Below, one piece after another: positions 1-8,615 of a DNA stretch of 64,000 bases; the stretch's first letter is position 1; each line of letters starts with the position of its first letter. Source of the DNA: Streptosporangium pseudovulgare (GTDB taxonomy: Bacteria; Actinomycetota; Actinomycetes; Streptosporangiales; Streptosporangiaceae). The DNA lies in the NCBI RefSeq assembly GCF_014648055.1, contig NZ_BMQJ01000012.1:1-64000 (forward strand), written 5' to 3'. The notes under the pieces were generated by a model that was not told the DNA's origin, searched no databases, and saw nothing but the letters and a program-made list of their open reading frames with translations. A program made the position numbers and the translations under genes.

Positions 1-58
1 CCCGAGACCAGGCCGAAGGCCGGTCGGAACCAGACAGCAACCACAGCGCCGGCCGGAA

Positions 59-240
59 CACCCACCCACCGCAGCGCGCACAAACGACCGGCCCGGCAAC
101 CACCCACCCACCGCAGCGCGAACCACCGACCAGCCCGGCAACCACCCACCCACCGCAGCGCGCACAAACGACCGGCCCGGCAACCACCCACCCACCGCAG
201 CGCGAACCACCGACCAGCCCGGCAACCACCGACCCACCCA
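59..240. repeat. 42-bp tandem repeat array, alternating A/B units
   Basis: Four 42-bp units lie head to tail (59-100, 101-142, 143-184, 185-226), followed by the start of a fifth. All share CACCCACCCACCGCAGCGCG and end in CCCGGCAAC. The middle part alternates between two versions, so units 1 and 3 match each other and units 2 and 4 match each other, giving an 84-bp higher-order period. No convincing open frame crosses 1-384, so the block looks intergenic. I see nothing else in that stretch. Confidence 0.85.
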
Positions 241-384
241 AGAAGGGGAAACGCCCCAACGGGAAAAGCCCCGGCCCGCGCGACCCCAGGGGAAGCACCC
301 ACCGCGGCACGCCGGTGGATCCCCTGTGCACCGTGATTCGCCGGACGGACGTGCGTCGTCCCGGGTGGGTGCCCTACTCTGGGG

Positions 385-485
385 TGGCGAGGGGAGTACT
401 TCCCAAGAGCCGACCCGGTCAGTACGGACGTTCCACGACGTCCCCGGGCGGTCGCCCGCGTAAAGCGGGTGAAGGAGACCTCGAA
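385..485 (+). promoter_or_regulatory. yybP-ykoY manganese riboswitch
   Basis: The leader just upstream of the TerC gene carries the two hallmark segments of this riboswitch class in the right order: GGGGAGTA at 391-398 and GGAGACCT ending at 481. Between them are GC-rich pairing arms (for example CCCGCG TAAA GCGGGT at 455-470). The family binds Mn2+ and commonly precedes TerC/Alx and MntP exporters, which is the context here. The expression platform probably involves the ribosome-binding GAGGAGG near 500, but that is inference. Confidence 0.85.
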
Positions 486-511
486 CGACCAAGCGCGTTC
501 GAGGAGGTCCC

Positions 512-1672
512 ATGCCCGTCATGTCCGCTGTACTCTCGATGCCCGCCGTTCATCCGCCACCCGTGGCGTTCCCGGCGGCCACCGTCTTCGAGACATCCAC
601 CGCACTCCCGGCTCCCGTCTTCGAGGCGTCCGCCGCGCTGCCGGCCGCCGCTCTCGGAGCATCCAGCGAGCCGTCCGGCGCCGGTGCGCTCTCGGCGGGC
701 CTCCAGACGATCGGTTCCCCGCAGCTGTGGGGGATCAGCGTCGCCGTCCTCGTGTTGCTGCTGGCGCTGGATTTCGTGCTGACCCGGCGCCCGCACGAGG
801 TGCGGATGCGTGAGGCCGTCGCCTGGTCCGTCTTCTACCTGGCGCTGCCGCTGCTCTTCGGGGTCTACCTCTGGATGGCTTTCGGCTCCGGACAGGCTGT
901 GGAGTTCTTCACCGGCTACGTGGTGGAGAAGTCGCTGTCGGTGGACAACCTGTTCGTGTTCATGCTGTTGCTGGCCGCCTTCGCGGTCCCGACCGCGCTG
1001 GCCCAGCGGGTCCTGCTGTACGGCATCATCGGCGCCCTGGTGCTGCGGGCGATCTTCATCGCGCTCGGGGCCGCCGTCCTGCAGAGCGGCACGTGGGCGT
1101 TCCTGCTGTTCGGCGCGATCCTGATCTTCACCGCCGTGAAGATCATCCGGGAGGCGCTGAGCGACGAGGAGCAGCACGTCGACGTGTCGTCGATGCGGAC
1201 GGTCCGCCTGGTGCGGCGCTTCATGCCGGTCACCGACGACTACCACGGCTCCCGGCTGGTCGTCCACGAGAACGGCCGCCGTGCCCTCACCCCGCTCGCG
1301 CTGGCCATCGTGGCCGTCTTCGCCACCGACATCGTCTTCGCCGTCGACTCGGTGCCGGCGGTGTACGGCGTGACCGAGGACCCCTTCATCGTCTTCGCCA
1401 CGAACGCCTTCGCCCTGCTGGGCCTGCGCGCGCTCTACTTCGTGCTGCTGGGCGTCCTGGCGAAGCTGCGCCACCTCAACCACGGGCTCGGCGTCATCCT
1501 GGCCTTCATCGGGGTCAAGCTGGTCCTGCACTGGGCGCACGGCGTCTGGACGTGGGTGCCGGAGGTGCCCACCCCGCTCTCGCTGGGGGTCATCGTCGTG
1601 GTCCTGGCCGTCGTCACCCTCACCAGCGTCCACGCCAACCGCCGCGACGCCAGGGCCGCCGCCTCACAGTAG
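512..1672 (+). CDS. TerC-family integral membrane protein, probable Mn2+ exporter
   Basis: A 386-residue membrane protein of the TerC/Alx family. The family signature EKSLSVDNLFVF lies near residues 140-151, with a second acidic membrane motif, FATDIVFAVDSVPAVYG, near 270. About eight hydrophobic helices are spread over residues 75-375. The first 70 residues are Ala/Pro-rich and unlike typical TerC, so the N-terminus is either a lineage extension or an over-called start. I keep ATG 512 because GAGGAGG precedes it at about 500-506. The upstream yybP-ykoY element makes manganese the likely substrate. Close homologues are annotated as tellurium resistance proteins, a name that need not reflect function. 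Confidence 0.9.
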   Translation: MPVMSAVLSMPAVHPPPVAFPAATVFETSTALPAPVFEASAALPAAALGASSEPSGAGALSAGLQTIGSPQLWGISVAVLVLLLALDFVLTRRPHEVRMREAVAWSVFYLALPLLFGVYLWMAFGSGQAVEFFTGYVVEKSLSVDNLFVFMLLLAAFAVPTALAQRVLLYGIIGALVLRAIFIALGAAVLQSGTWAFLLFGAILIFTAVKIIREALSDEEQHVDVSSMRTVRLVRRFMPVTDDYHGSRLVVHENGRRALTPLALAIVAVFATDIVFAVDSVPAVYGVTEDPFIVFATNAFALLGLRALYFVLLGVLAKLRHLNHGLGVILAFIGVKLVLHWAHGVWTWVPEVPTPLSLGVIVVVLAVVTLTSVHANRRDARAAASQ

Positions 1673-1714
1673 GCGCCGGACACGGAGCCGTACCGGGACC
1701 GGAACGACCGGTGC

Positions 1715-1792
1715 GGGACCGTACACGGGAAGGGACCGTACGGACTGCGGGACCGTACAGAGGAACGCGGCCGTACGGGGCGCGGGACCGTC
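1715..1792. repeat. Short direct repeats GGGACCGTAC between convergent genes
   Basis: GGGACCGTAC occurs at 1715-1724, 1732-1741 and 1749-1758, and a partial copy lies at 1784-1792, all between the converging terC and prim-pol genes. The first two steps are both 17 bp. No strong terminator hairpin is visible in this gap. Confidence 0.6.
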
Positions 1793-2432
1793 AGTCGCAG
1801 ACGTCGGCGAGGCGGTCGAGGACCTGGAGCGGGTCGGGCAGCGGGCGGCCGTCCGGGGAGCGCAGCCAGGAGACGGTCCGGCCGCCCGGGAGGGTGGAGG
1901 GCGGAGCGAGGACGTAGCTGTCGCGGCAGTGCCAGCGCAGTCCGGGCATCTCGTCGATCGTCGAGGGGCCGTAGTCGAGCGGGCAGGACCACCACTCGTC
2001 CTCGTCCTCGGCGACGTTGCGGGTGGCCACGAAGAAAAGGACCCGGTCGCCGCAGACGGCGACCGGGCCCGGGATGAATCCGCTGGACTCCATGGCGGTG
2101 AGGGCCGCGAGGCCCCCGGCGGCGGGTACGTCGAAGACGTCGAAGACACGCCCCGTGGGCAGGATCACGTTCGACTCGGGCTCGTTCCGCCACCAGTGGG
2201 ACAGCTGGGCCGGGTCGGTGGTCGCCTGGATCTGCCAGGCCCGGGAGAGCGGGTGGGCGCCCGGGTCGGGACAGCCGACGCGGTCACAGGAACACGCGCG
2301 GGGGCCGGTGGGCATCGGCCGGGCCCCGGGACAGCTCGCCCAGCCCAGGGAGGCGTACTCCAGCACCGAACTGACCGTCTGCTTCGGATGAGCACGTCGT
2401 TTGCCGCGACGAGTCCGTGGTACCCCCACCAT
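1791..2432 (-). CDS. Prim-pol-like (bifunctional DNA primase/polymerase N-terminal) protein
   Basis: About 213 residues, resembling the stand-alone prim-pol-like proteins of actinomycetes. Visible landmarks are the WASCPGARP motif near residue 32, a Cys-rich segment (ACSCDRVGCPDPGAHP), VILPTGRVFDVFDVP, and a C-terminal YVLAPPSTLPGG motif similar to the family's substrate-binding loop. I chose ATG 2432 because GGAGG sits five bases upstream; ATG 2453 is possible. The canonical catalytic DxD is not clear (the match is DVFDVP), so a binding or regulatory role is as likely as polymerase activity. It stands alone on the minus strand. Confidence 0.65.
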   Translation of the reverse strand: MVGVPRTRRGKRRAHPKQTVSSVLEYASLGWASCPGARPMPTGPRACSCDRVGCPDPGAHPLSRAWQIQATTDPAQLSHWWRNEPESNVILPTGRVFDVFDVPAAGGLAALTAMESSGFIPGPVAVCGDRVLFFVATRNVAEDEDEWWSCPLDYGPSTIDEMPGLRWHCRDSYVLAPPSTLPGGRTVSWLRSPDGRPLPDPLQVLDRLADVCD

Positions 2433-2686
2433 TGTGTCCTCCGTCTCCGCCATACTCGCACCCCCCGGATGAGGACATATCCGCATTCTGGTGAGCAAGA
2501 GAAGTCAGACAGCCAGGGTCTACACCACCTGGGACACATCCGCACCGGTTCTCGCACTCTAACGCACGCGCCCCACGACGAAGCGACAAACTCCCAGTTC
2601 TCACGATGTGCCGCTGGTCTCACCCGGCGTCACACCGGTTCCGCCGACGTCCGCGTGCCGCTCCCACCGGCCTCGCCGGGCGGGTC

Positions 2687-3673
2687 TCACCGGAGCTTGC
2701 GCGCCACTTCCGTCGCCCAGTAGGTGAGGATCGTGTCGGCCCCGGCCCGGCGGATCGCGGTGAGCGACTCCATGATGACGCGGTCGCGATCGATCCAGCC
2801 GTTCGCCGCGGCGGCCTCGACCATGGCGTACTCGCCGCTGACCTGATAGGCCGCCACCGGAACGTCCACCGTGTCGCGCACCTGGCGCAGGATGTCGAGG
2901 TAGGCGAGCGCGGGCTTGACCATCACGGCGTCGGCGCCCTCGGCGAGGTCGAGCCGCACCTCACGCAGCGCCTCGCCGACCGGACCGGCCGCGTCCTGCT
3001 GGTAGGCGCTGCGGTCGCCGAACTGCGGCGCGCACTCGGCCGCGTCGCGGAACGGCCCGTAGAAGGCCGAGGCGTACTTCACCGAGTAGGCCATGATCGG
3101 GACCTGCTGGAAGCCCTCGGCGTCGAGGGCCGTGCGGATCGCGGCGACCTGGCCGTCCATCATGCCGCTGGGCGCGATGAACTGCGATCCGGCGCGGGCC
3201 TGGGCCACCGCCGCGGCTGCGTAGCGCTCCAGGGTGGCGTCGTTGTCGACCTCGCCGTCGGGGGTCAGGATGCCGCAGTGGCCGTGGTCGGTGAACTCGT
3301 CCAGGCAGGTGTCGGTCATCACGACCATCGTGTCGCCGACCTCGGAGACCAGGTCGGCGACGGCCTTCTGGACGATCCCGTCGGGGTCATCGGCCGCCGA
3401 GCCCCGGGCGTCCTTCACCGCGGGGATGCCGAAGAGGATGAGGCCGCCGACGCCCGCCTCGGCCGCCTCGTGGACGGCCTTGCGCAGCGAGTCGCGGGTG
3501 TGCTGGAACACCCCCGGCATCGAGGCGATCGGGCTCGGCCGATCGATGCCCTCCTTGACGAACAGCGGCAGCACGAGCTCCGCCGGGTGCAGCCTGGTCC
3601 CCGCGACCATCCGCCGCATCGCCGGGGTACGGCGGAGCCGGCGGGGACGCGCGACCGGGAACTGGGCGGTCAT
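2687..3673 (-). CDS. hemB: Delta-aminolevulinic acid dehydratase (porphobilinogen synthase)
   Basis: A 328-residue cytosolic enzyme that condenses two 5-aminolevulinates to porphobilinogen. The family landmarks are all present: [10 protein letters not shown] near the N-terminus, the metal-binding loop [14 protein letters not shown], and the two active-site lysine motifs MAYSVKYAS and [10 protein letters not shown], followed by YQVSGEYAM. Length is normal. GGGAGGACCC precedes ATG 3673. It lies downstream of the hemACD cluster on the same strand, separated by 129 bp that hold a long hairpin, so it may be read partly from the rex-hem operon and partly on its own. Confidence 0.97.
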   Translation of the reverse strand: MTAQFPVARPRRLRRTPAMRRMVAGTRLHPAELVLPLFVKEGIDRPSPIASMPGVFQHTRDSLRKAVHEAAEAGVGGLILFGIPAVKDARGSAADDPDGIVQKAVADLVSEVGDTMVVMTDTCLDEFTDHGHCGILTPDGEVDNDATLERYAAAAVAQARAGSQFIAPSGMMDGQVAAIRTALDAEGFQQVPIMAYSVKYASAFYGPFRDAAECAPQFGDRSAYQQDAAGPVGEALREVRLDLAEGADAVMVKPALAYLDILRQVRDTVDVPVAAYQVSGEYAMVEAAAANGWIDRDRVIMESLTAIRRAGADTILTYWATEVARKLR

Positions 3674-3736
3674 GGGTCCTCCCTCTCCCCGGCCACAAGG
3701 ATCGAGGAGCCGGGGGACACGTGTGGTTTCAGCCCG

Positions 3737-3801
3737 CTGGAAACGCGAAAGCCGCCGCGGACGCCCCGGTCTGCGGGCGGCGTTCGCGGCACGGTTTCCA
3801 G
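3737..3801 (-). terminator. Long hairpin between hemD and hemB
   Basis: The arms CTGGAAAC (3737-3744) and GTTTCCAG (3794-3801) pair perfectly. Inside them GCGAA-GCCGCC pairs with GGCGGC-TTCGC. The structure starts two bases after the hemD stop codon and lies about 60 bp before hemB. There is no U-run. It could be a terminator or attenuator that lowers hemB expression relative to hemACD, or an RNA-stability element. Confidence 0.5.
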
Positions 3802-3802
3802 T

Positions 3803-5383
3803 CTATTTGGCGCGGCGCCGGGCTCCCCTCCGGGTCTGGGAGGGCCTGCGGGGGACGTCTCCGGCCCCGACGGCGGCCTGCCGCTGCTTGGCGCCGTACT
3901 CGGCCAGCGCGGCCGCCAGGGCCGACGTGGAGGGCCTGTCGGCCATGACGTCGACGCGCAGGCCGAACTCCTCGGCCGTCTTGGCGGTCTGCGGGCCGAT
4001 CACCGCGATGACCGTGACGTTGTGCGGCTTGCCCGCGATGCCCACCAGGTTGCGCACGGTGCTCGACGAGGTGAACAGCACCGCGTCGAACCCGCCGCCC
4101 TTGATGGCCTCCCGGATCGGCGCGGGCGGCGGCGCCGCGCGGACGGTCCGGTAGGCGGTCACGTCGTCGCACTCCCAGCCGAGCTCGGTGAGCCCGGCCA
4201 CCAGCGACTCGGTGGCGATGTCGGCGCGGGGCAGCAGCACGCGGTTGATCGGGTCGAGCATGGAGTCGTACGGCGGCCACTCGGCGAGCAGGCCCTCCGA
4301 GGACTGCTCCCCGGACGGCACCAGGTCGGGCTTGACGCCGAACGCCACGAGCGCCCTGGCGGTGGCCTCGCCGACCGCCGCGACCTTGAGCCCGGCGAAC
4401 GCGCGGGCGTCCAGGCCGTACTCCTCGAACTTCTCGCGGACCGCCTTGACCGCGTTGGAGCTGGTGAACGCCACCCACTCGTAGCGGCCGGTGACCAGGC
4501 CCTTGATCGCCCGGTCCATCTGCTGCGGGGTGCGCGGCGGCTCGACGGAGATCGTGGGGACCTCCTCGGGCACGGCGCCGTAGGAGTGGAGCTGCTCGAC
4601 CAGGGCGGCCGACTGCTCCTTGGTGCGCGGCACCAGCACCCGCCAGCCGAACAGCGGCTTGGTCTCGAACCACGACAGCCGGTCGCGCATGCCGACGGCC
4701 TCGCCGACCACGATCAGGGCCGGTTCGGTCACCCCGGCGTGCTTCAGGTCGGGGCCGATCCGGCCGAGGGTGCTCACCACGGTGTACTGCTCGGTGGTGG
4801 TGCCCGCGCCGCTGACGGCGACCGGGGTGGAGTCGGGGCGGCCGGCCGCGATGAGCGCCTTGGCGATCGGGACGGCCTCGGCGACGCCGTTGTAGATCAC
4901 CAGGGTGCCGGCGCCGGCCGCGTGGGCGGACCAGTCCTCGACCTGGGTGGCGTCCACGACCCGGAACTCCGGCACCGACACCGCCGCGGGGATGCCCGCG
5001 TAGGTCAGCACCGCCGTGGCCGGGGGCACGCCCGGCACGATCTCGAAGTCCACCTCCGCCTTCGCGCAGGCCGTGACCTCCTCGGTGATCGAGGAGAAGA
5101 ACATCGGGTCGCCGGCGCACAGGCGCACGACGCGGCGACCGTCCTTGGCCGCCGTGACGGCCCGCAGCGGGACGGCGCCCTCTTCGGCGGCGTCCACGAC
5201 CTCGGTCTCCGGGCGGCAGTGACGCAGCAGCGCGCCGTAGGCCTCCCGGTCGAGCACGACGAGGTCGGCCTTCGAGAGCAGGTCGGCGCCGCGGAGCGTG
5301 AGCAGGCCCTCGTCACCGGGGCCGGCGCCCACGAAGGCGACGAAGCCCGCGGAACTCTCGAAGGCGGTACTTCCGGAGCTCAA
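3803..5383 (-). CDS. hemD: Uroporphyrinogen-III C-methyltransferase / uroporphyrinogen-III synthase fusion
   Basis: A 526-residue fusion. Residues 1-250 are a SUMT/CobA methyltransferase (VGAGPGDEGLLTLRGADLL near the N-terminus, then VVRLCAGDPMFFSS and EIVPGVPPATA), which makes precorrin-2. Residues 265-490 are a HemD-type uroporphyrinogen-III synthase (VLVPRTKEQSAAL, VAFTSSNAVKAV, VLFTSSSTVRNL), which closes the tetrapyrrole ring. The start is TTG 5383, overlapping the hemC stop as TTGA, with AGGGGAG upstream; the longer open frame reaching 5695 is antisense-like Arg-rich sequence. This fusion is usual in actinomycetes. The tail is basic (RRGARRRAK). Confidence 0.93.
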   Translation of the reverse strand: MSSGSTAFESSAGFVAFVGAGPGDEGLLTLRGADLLSKADLVVLDREAYGALLRHCRPETEVVDAAEEGAVPLRAVTAAKDGRRVVRLCAGDPMFFSSITEEVTACAKAEVDFEIVPGVPPATAVLTYAGIPAAVSVPEFRVVDATQVEDWSAHAAGAGTLVIYNGVAEAVPIAKALIAAGRPDSTPVAVSGAGTTTEQYTVVSTLGRIGPDLKHAGVTEPALIVVGEAVGMRDRLSWFETKPLFGWRVLVPRTKEQSAALVEQLHSYGAVPEEVPTISVEPPRTPQQMDRAIKGLVTGRYEWVAFTSSNAVKAVREKFEEYGLDARAFAGLKVAAVGEATARALVAFGVKPDLVPSGEQSSEGLLAEWPPYDSMLDPINRVLLPRADIATESLVAGLTELGWECDDVTAYRTVRAAPPPAPIREAIKGGGFDAVLFTSSSTVRNLVGIAGKPHNVTVIAVIGPQTAKTAEEFGLRVDVMADRPSTSALAAALAEYGAKQRQAAVGAGDVPRRPSQTRRGARRRAK

Positions 5384-6300
5384 TGTGCTTGCTCCCCTAT
5401 CAACGTGCCGGCCCCTTCGGCGATCATCTCGGAGGCGAGGTCGCGACCGAGGTTCGCGGACGCCGAAGGGTCTCCGGCGGTGGACTTGCGCACCGCGCGG
5501 CTGCCGTCCACGGCGACGACAGCGGCGGTAAGAATGAGTTGTTCCCCCTGGTGGGCGGAGTACGCACCGACCGGCGCGGCGCATCCCGCCTCCAGGGTGG
5601 CGAGCACGGTCCGCTCGGCGGTCACCGCGGCCCGGGTGGCGGCGTCGTCGAGCACGCCGAGGAACTCGATGAGGTCGGCCCGGTCGGACCGGCACTCCAC
5701 GGCCAGCGCGCCCTGCCCGGGCGCGGGGAGCATCTCCTCGACCTCGAAGATCTGGGAGATCTCCGACTCGCGGCCCAGCCGGCCGAGCCCGGCGGCGGCC
5801 AGCACGACGCCGTGCAGCTCGCCGGAGGTCACCTTGCCGATCCGGGTCTCGGCGTTTCCCCTGATGGGGACGTATTCCAGATCGGGGCGAAGCAGCCGCA
5901 GCTGGGCGATCCTGCGGGGGGAGCCGGTGCCGATCTTCGCGCCGGGCGGGAGGTCGGCGAGCTTCGCCGTGCCGACCAGCGCGTCCCTGGGGTCGTCGCG
6001 CGGCGGGATGGCGGCGATGGTCACCCGCGGGTCCTGCGTGGTGGGCAGGTCCTTGAGCGAGTGGACCGCGAAGTCGATCTCGCCATCGATCAGCTTGTCG
6101 CGCAGCGCGCTGACGAAGACGCCTGTCCCGCCGAGCTGGGTGAGGTTGGCCTTGGACACGTCGCCGAAGGTGGTGACGCCGACGAGCTCGACGGGCCGGC
6201 CGGTCAGCGCGGTGAGCCGGTCGGCGACCAGGCCGGACTGGGTCGTCGCCATGAGGCTACGGCGCGTCCCCATCCTGAGCGGGGAGGAAACGTCGCTCAC
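5380..6300 (-). CDS. hemC: Hydroxymethylbilane synthase (porphobilinogen deaminase)
   Basis: A 306-residue enzyme that polymerises four porphobilinogens. The N-terminal signature is LRMGTRRSLMATTQSG, followed by VHSLKDLPTTQ with the acidic catalytic residue, GTGSPRRIAQL, and RGNAETRIGK. The dipyrromethane cofactor cysteine sits in LATLEAGCAAPVGAY. The start is GTG 6300, overlapping the hemA stop (GTGA), with AAGGAGGTGGGCAG directly upstream, which points to translational coupling inside the rex-hemACD operon. Confidence 0.97.
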   Translation of the reverse strand: MSDVSSPLRMGTRRSLMATTQSGLVADRLTALTGRPVELVGVTTFGDVSKANLTQLGGTGVFVSALRDKLIDGEIDFAVHSLKDLPTTQDPRVTIAAIPPRDDPRDALVGTAKLADLPPGAKIGTGSPRRIAQLRLLRPDLEYVPIRGNAETRIGKVTSGELHGVVLAAAGLGRLGRESEISQIFEVEEMLPAPGQGALAVECRSDRADLIEFLGVLDDAATRAAVTAERTVLATLEAGCAAPVGAYSAHQGEQLILTAAVVAVDGSRAVRKSTAGDPSASANLGRDLASEMIAEGAGTLIGEQAH

Positions 6301-7601
6301 CTGCCCACCTCCTTCTCGACCTCTGCGCATCTCACTGCGGCGGGGACCTTCGGGTCCAGGTTGAACAGCTCGCGCAGCGCTTCGGCATAATGATCTCCCG
6401 CCGGGGACTGCGCGAGCTGCTTGACACGCACGGTGGGCTCGTGGAGCAGCTTGTCGACCACACGCCTGATCGTCTGGGTGACCTCGTCCCTGGCCCGCCC
6501 GTCGAGCTCCGGGAGCCGGGAGACGAGCCGTCCGAGCTCCGCCTCCACCACGTCGGCGGCCTTGCTGCGCAGCGCGACCACGGTCGGGGTGACCCGCGAG
6601 GCCCGCTCGGCCGACAGGTAGGCCGCGACCTCCTCGGCGACGATCTCCCGCACCGCGATGATCGCCTCGGCGCGCCCGCCGTCGTCGGTGTCGGCGTCGG
6701 CGGTGCCGTCCTGCATCGACTCCAGGTCGACGAGGGTGACGCCGGGAAGGTCCCGCACCGCGGGATCGACGTCCCGCGGCAGCGCGAGGTCCAGCAGGAA
6801 CATCTCCCTGGCCGGGACCATGTCGGCGGTGATGACCAGGTCGGTGGCGCCGGTGCACGAGATCACCAGGTCGGCGCGGGCCAGCTCGGCCGCCAGCTCG
6901 CCGAACTCGGCGGCCCGGCCGCCGACCGCCTGCGCCAGCCGTACGGCGCGCTCGTGGGTGCGGTTGACCACCACGATGTCGGTGACGCCCGCCCGCTGCA
7001 GGGTCGCGGCCGACAGGGAGCTCATCGAGCCGGCTCCGACGACCAGCGCCGCGCGGTCCCCGATCGGGCCGAGCACCCGTCCGGCCAGGGTGAGGCCCAC
7101 GCCCACCAGGGACGCGCCCGCCCGGTCGATGCCGGTCTCGGCGTGGGACCGCTTGCCCACCCGGAGCGCCTGCTGGACGAGGTCGTTGAGCGTCGTGCCG
7201 AGCGTGCCCTCCTCCTGGGCGAGCCGCAGGGCCGAGCGGACCTGCCCGAGGATCTGCCCCTCGCCCAGGACCATCGAGTCGAGCCCGGCGGCGACCGAGA
7301 ACAGGTGCTCGACGGCACGGTCCTCGTAGTGCACGTACAGGTGGGCCGAGAGCTGGTCGAGCGGGACGCCGGAGTGGACGCCGAGCAGCTCCGACAGCCC
7401 GTTGACCGCGGTGTGGAACCGGTCGACGACGGCGTAGACCTCGACCCGGTTGCAGGTGGAGACCACCATCGCCTCGGCCACGGCGGGGTCGCGCTGGACG
7501 TCGTGAAGCAGCTTCACCAGCGCGTCACCCGTGACCGACACCCGTTCGAGCAGTGCCACGGGAGCCGTGCGGTGGCTCAGACCGACGACGAGAACACTCA
7601 C
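6297..7601 (-). CDS. hemA: Glutamyl-tRNA reductase
   Basis: A 434-residue NADPH-dependent enzyme that commits glutamate to tetrapyrrole synthesis (C5 pathway). The start region VSVLVVGLSHRTAPV is typical, and the catalytic cysteine lies in VVSTCNRVEVYA. EGQILGQVRSAL and the nucleotide-binding VVGAGSMSSL are also present, and the C-terminal dimerisation helix ends at the GTGA overlap with hemC. I chose GTG 7601, which has GGGAGG ten bases upstream; the longer frame to 7748 has no support. It is the second gene of the Rex-controlled operon. Confidence 0.97.
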   Translation of the reverse strand: MSVLVVGLSHRTAPVALLERVSVTGDALVKLLHDVQRDPAVAEAMVVSTCNRVEVYAVVDRFHTAVNGLSELLGVHSGVPLDQLSAHLYVHYEDRAVEHLFSVAAGLDSMVLGEGQILGQVRSALRLAQEEGTLGTTLNDLVQQALRVGKRSHAETGIDRAGASLVGVGLTLAGRVLGPIGDRAALVVGAGSMSSLSAATLQRAGVTDIVVVNRTHERAVRLAQAVGGRAAEFGELAAELARADLVISCTGATDLVITADMVPAREMFLLDLALPRDVDPAVRDLPGVTLVDLESMQDGTADADTDDGGRAEAIIAVREIVAEEVAAYLSAERASRVTPTVVALRSKAADVVEAELGRLVSRLPELDGRARDEVTQTIRRVVDKLLHEPTVRVKQLAQSPAGDHYAEALRELFNLDPKVPAAVRCAEVEKEVGR

Positions 7602-7698
7602 CGGGTCTCGACCTCCCTCACCGGCCGGCGCCGGCCGGCCGCGGTGTCCGCGCCCGCCCGGGCGATGCCGTGCCTCCGGGGCCTTCCTGGTCCGCCGT

Positions 7699-8406
7699 TC
7701 ACAAGTCCACCGCCTCGGGCCACTCCTCGGCCATCGCGGGTCCCCCACTCATCCGATCCGTCTTGCGCTGCTCGTGGAACGCGAGGATCTGAAGTTCAAT
7801 TGATAGATCGACCTTACGGATATCGACGCCCTCGGGCACCGTGAGCACGACGGGGGCGAAGTTCAGGATGCTGGTGACCCCGGCGGCGATGACCCTGTCG
7901 GCCACCTGCTGGGCGGCCGCCGCCGGCGTCGCGAGCACCACGATCGACACTCCCCGCCGCCTGATGACGGCCTCCAGATCGTCGATGTGCTCCACATTCA
8001 ATCCCGCGATGTGGTCGCCCACCACTTCGGGGTCGGCGTCGAAGAGGGCGGCGACCCGGAAGCCACGGGAAACGAACCCGCCGTAGTTGGCGAGCGCACG
8101 ACCGAGGTTACCCACTCCGACGATGGCCACGGCCCAGTCCTGGGTGAGACCCAGCTCACGGGATATCTGGTAGATGAGGTACTCGACGTCGTATCCGACC
8201 CCGCGGGTGCCGTAGGAGCCCAGGTGCGACAGGTCCTTGCGGAGCTTGGCGGAGTTCACCCCGGCCGCCGACGCGAGGTCCTCGGAGCTCACCGTGGCCA
8301 GGCCCCTCTCGGACATGCCGTTGAGGGCTCGCAGGTAGAGCGGCAGCCGGGCGACGGTCGCCTCGGGGATGCCGCGTTCGCGAGCGTGGGACGGACGGCG
8401 GATCAC
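7699..8406 (-). CDS. rex: Redox-sensing transcriptional repressor Rex
   Basis: A repressor of about 235 residues that senses the NADH/NAD+ ratio. The N-terminal winged helix (GIPEATVARLPLYLRAL, then SAKLRKDLSHLGSYGTRGVGY) is followed by a Rossmann domain with VGVGNLGRAL (NADH site) and the domain-swap C-terminal helix LSIELQILAFHEQRK. The start is uncertain. GTG 8406 has GGAG upstream and gives a normal length; an upstream alternative may exist. It heads the rex-hemACD operon, as in Streptomyces, and a Rex palindrome lies about 90 bp upstream, so it very likely represses itself and haem synthesis when NADH is high. Confidence 0.96.
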   Translation of the reverse strand: MIRRPSHARERGIPEATVARLPLYLRALNGMSERGLATVSSEDLASAAGVNSAKLRKDLSHLGSYGTRGVGYDVEYLIYQISRELGLTQDWAVAIVGVGNLGRALANYGGFVSRGFRVAALFDADPEVVGDHIAGLNVEHIDDLEAVIRRRGVSIVVLATPAAAAQQVADRVIAAGVTSILNFAPVVLTVPEGVDIRKVDLSIELQILAFHEQRKTDRMSGGPAMAEEWPEAVDL

Positions 8407-8494
8407 GTGCCGGAGCTCCAGGGGGACAGGCGACCGGCGCGGCCGGAACGCGGCGGATGACGAGGTGAGGCCACTGTCTTTCAGGTTAGTCCCT

Positions 8495-8512
8495 TTGTGA
8501 AGCGATGCACAA
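8495..8512 (-). promoter_or_regulatory. Rex operator (ROP) of the rex-hemACD operon
   Basis: The 18-bp sequence TTGTGAAGCGATGCACAA (plus strand) matches the known Rex consensus TTGTGAA-N4-TTCACAA except for one position in the right half-site. It lies 89 bp before the chosen rex start, in the promoter region. Autoregulation of rex-hemACD by Rex is established in Streptomyces coelicolor; this site is assigned by similarity. Confidence 0.85.
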
Positions 8513-8615
8513 AGTGAAACTTCACGCATCCGCGCTCGTGCGGCCCTGACGTCATCGGCGTCCCGGAAGGTCCCACGGTGTCCTTGCACGTCCTGTGGTA
8601 TCCGGGTCCGGCGGA

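Noticed and set aside
59..240. Possible CRISPR array
   Set aside because: The units are adjacent without unique spacers, and there are no cas genes. The same applies to the other tandem repeats in this window.
2606..6364. A very long open frame on the plus strand across the haem genes
   Set aside because: It is Arg/Gly/His-rich antisense sequence of hemB, hemD and hemC, a known effect of high GC third positions.
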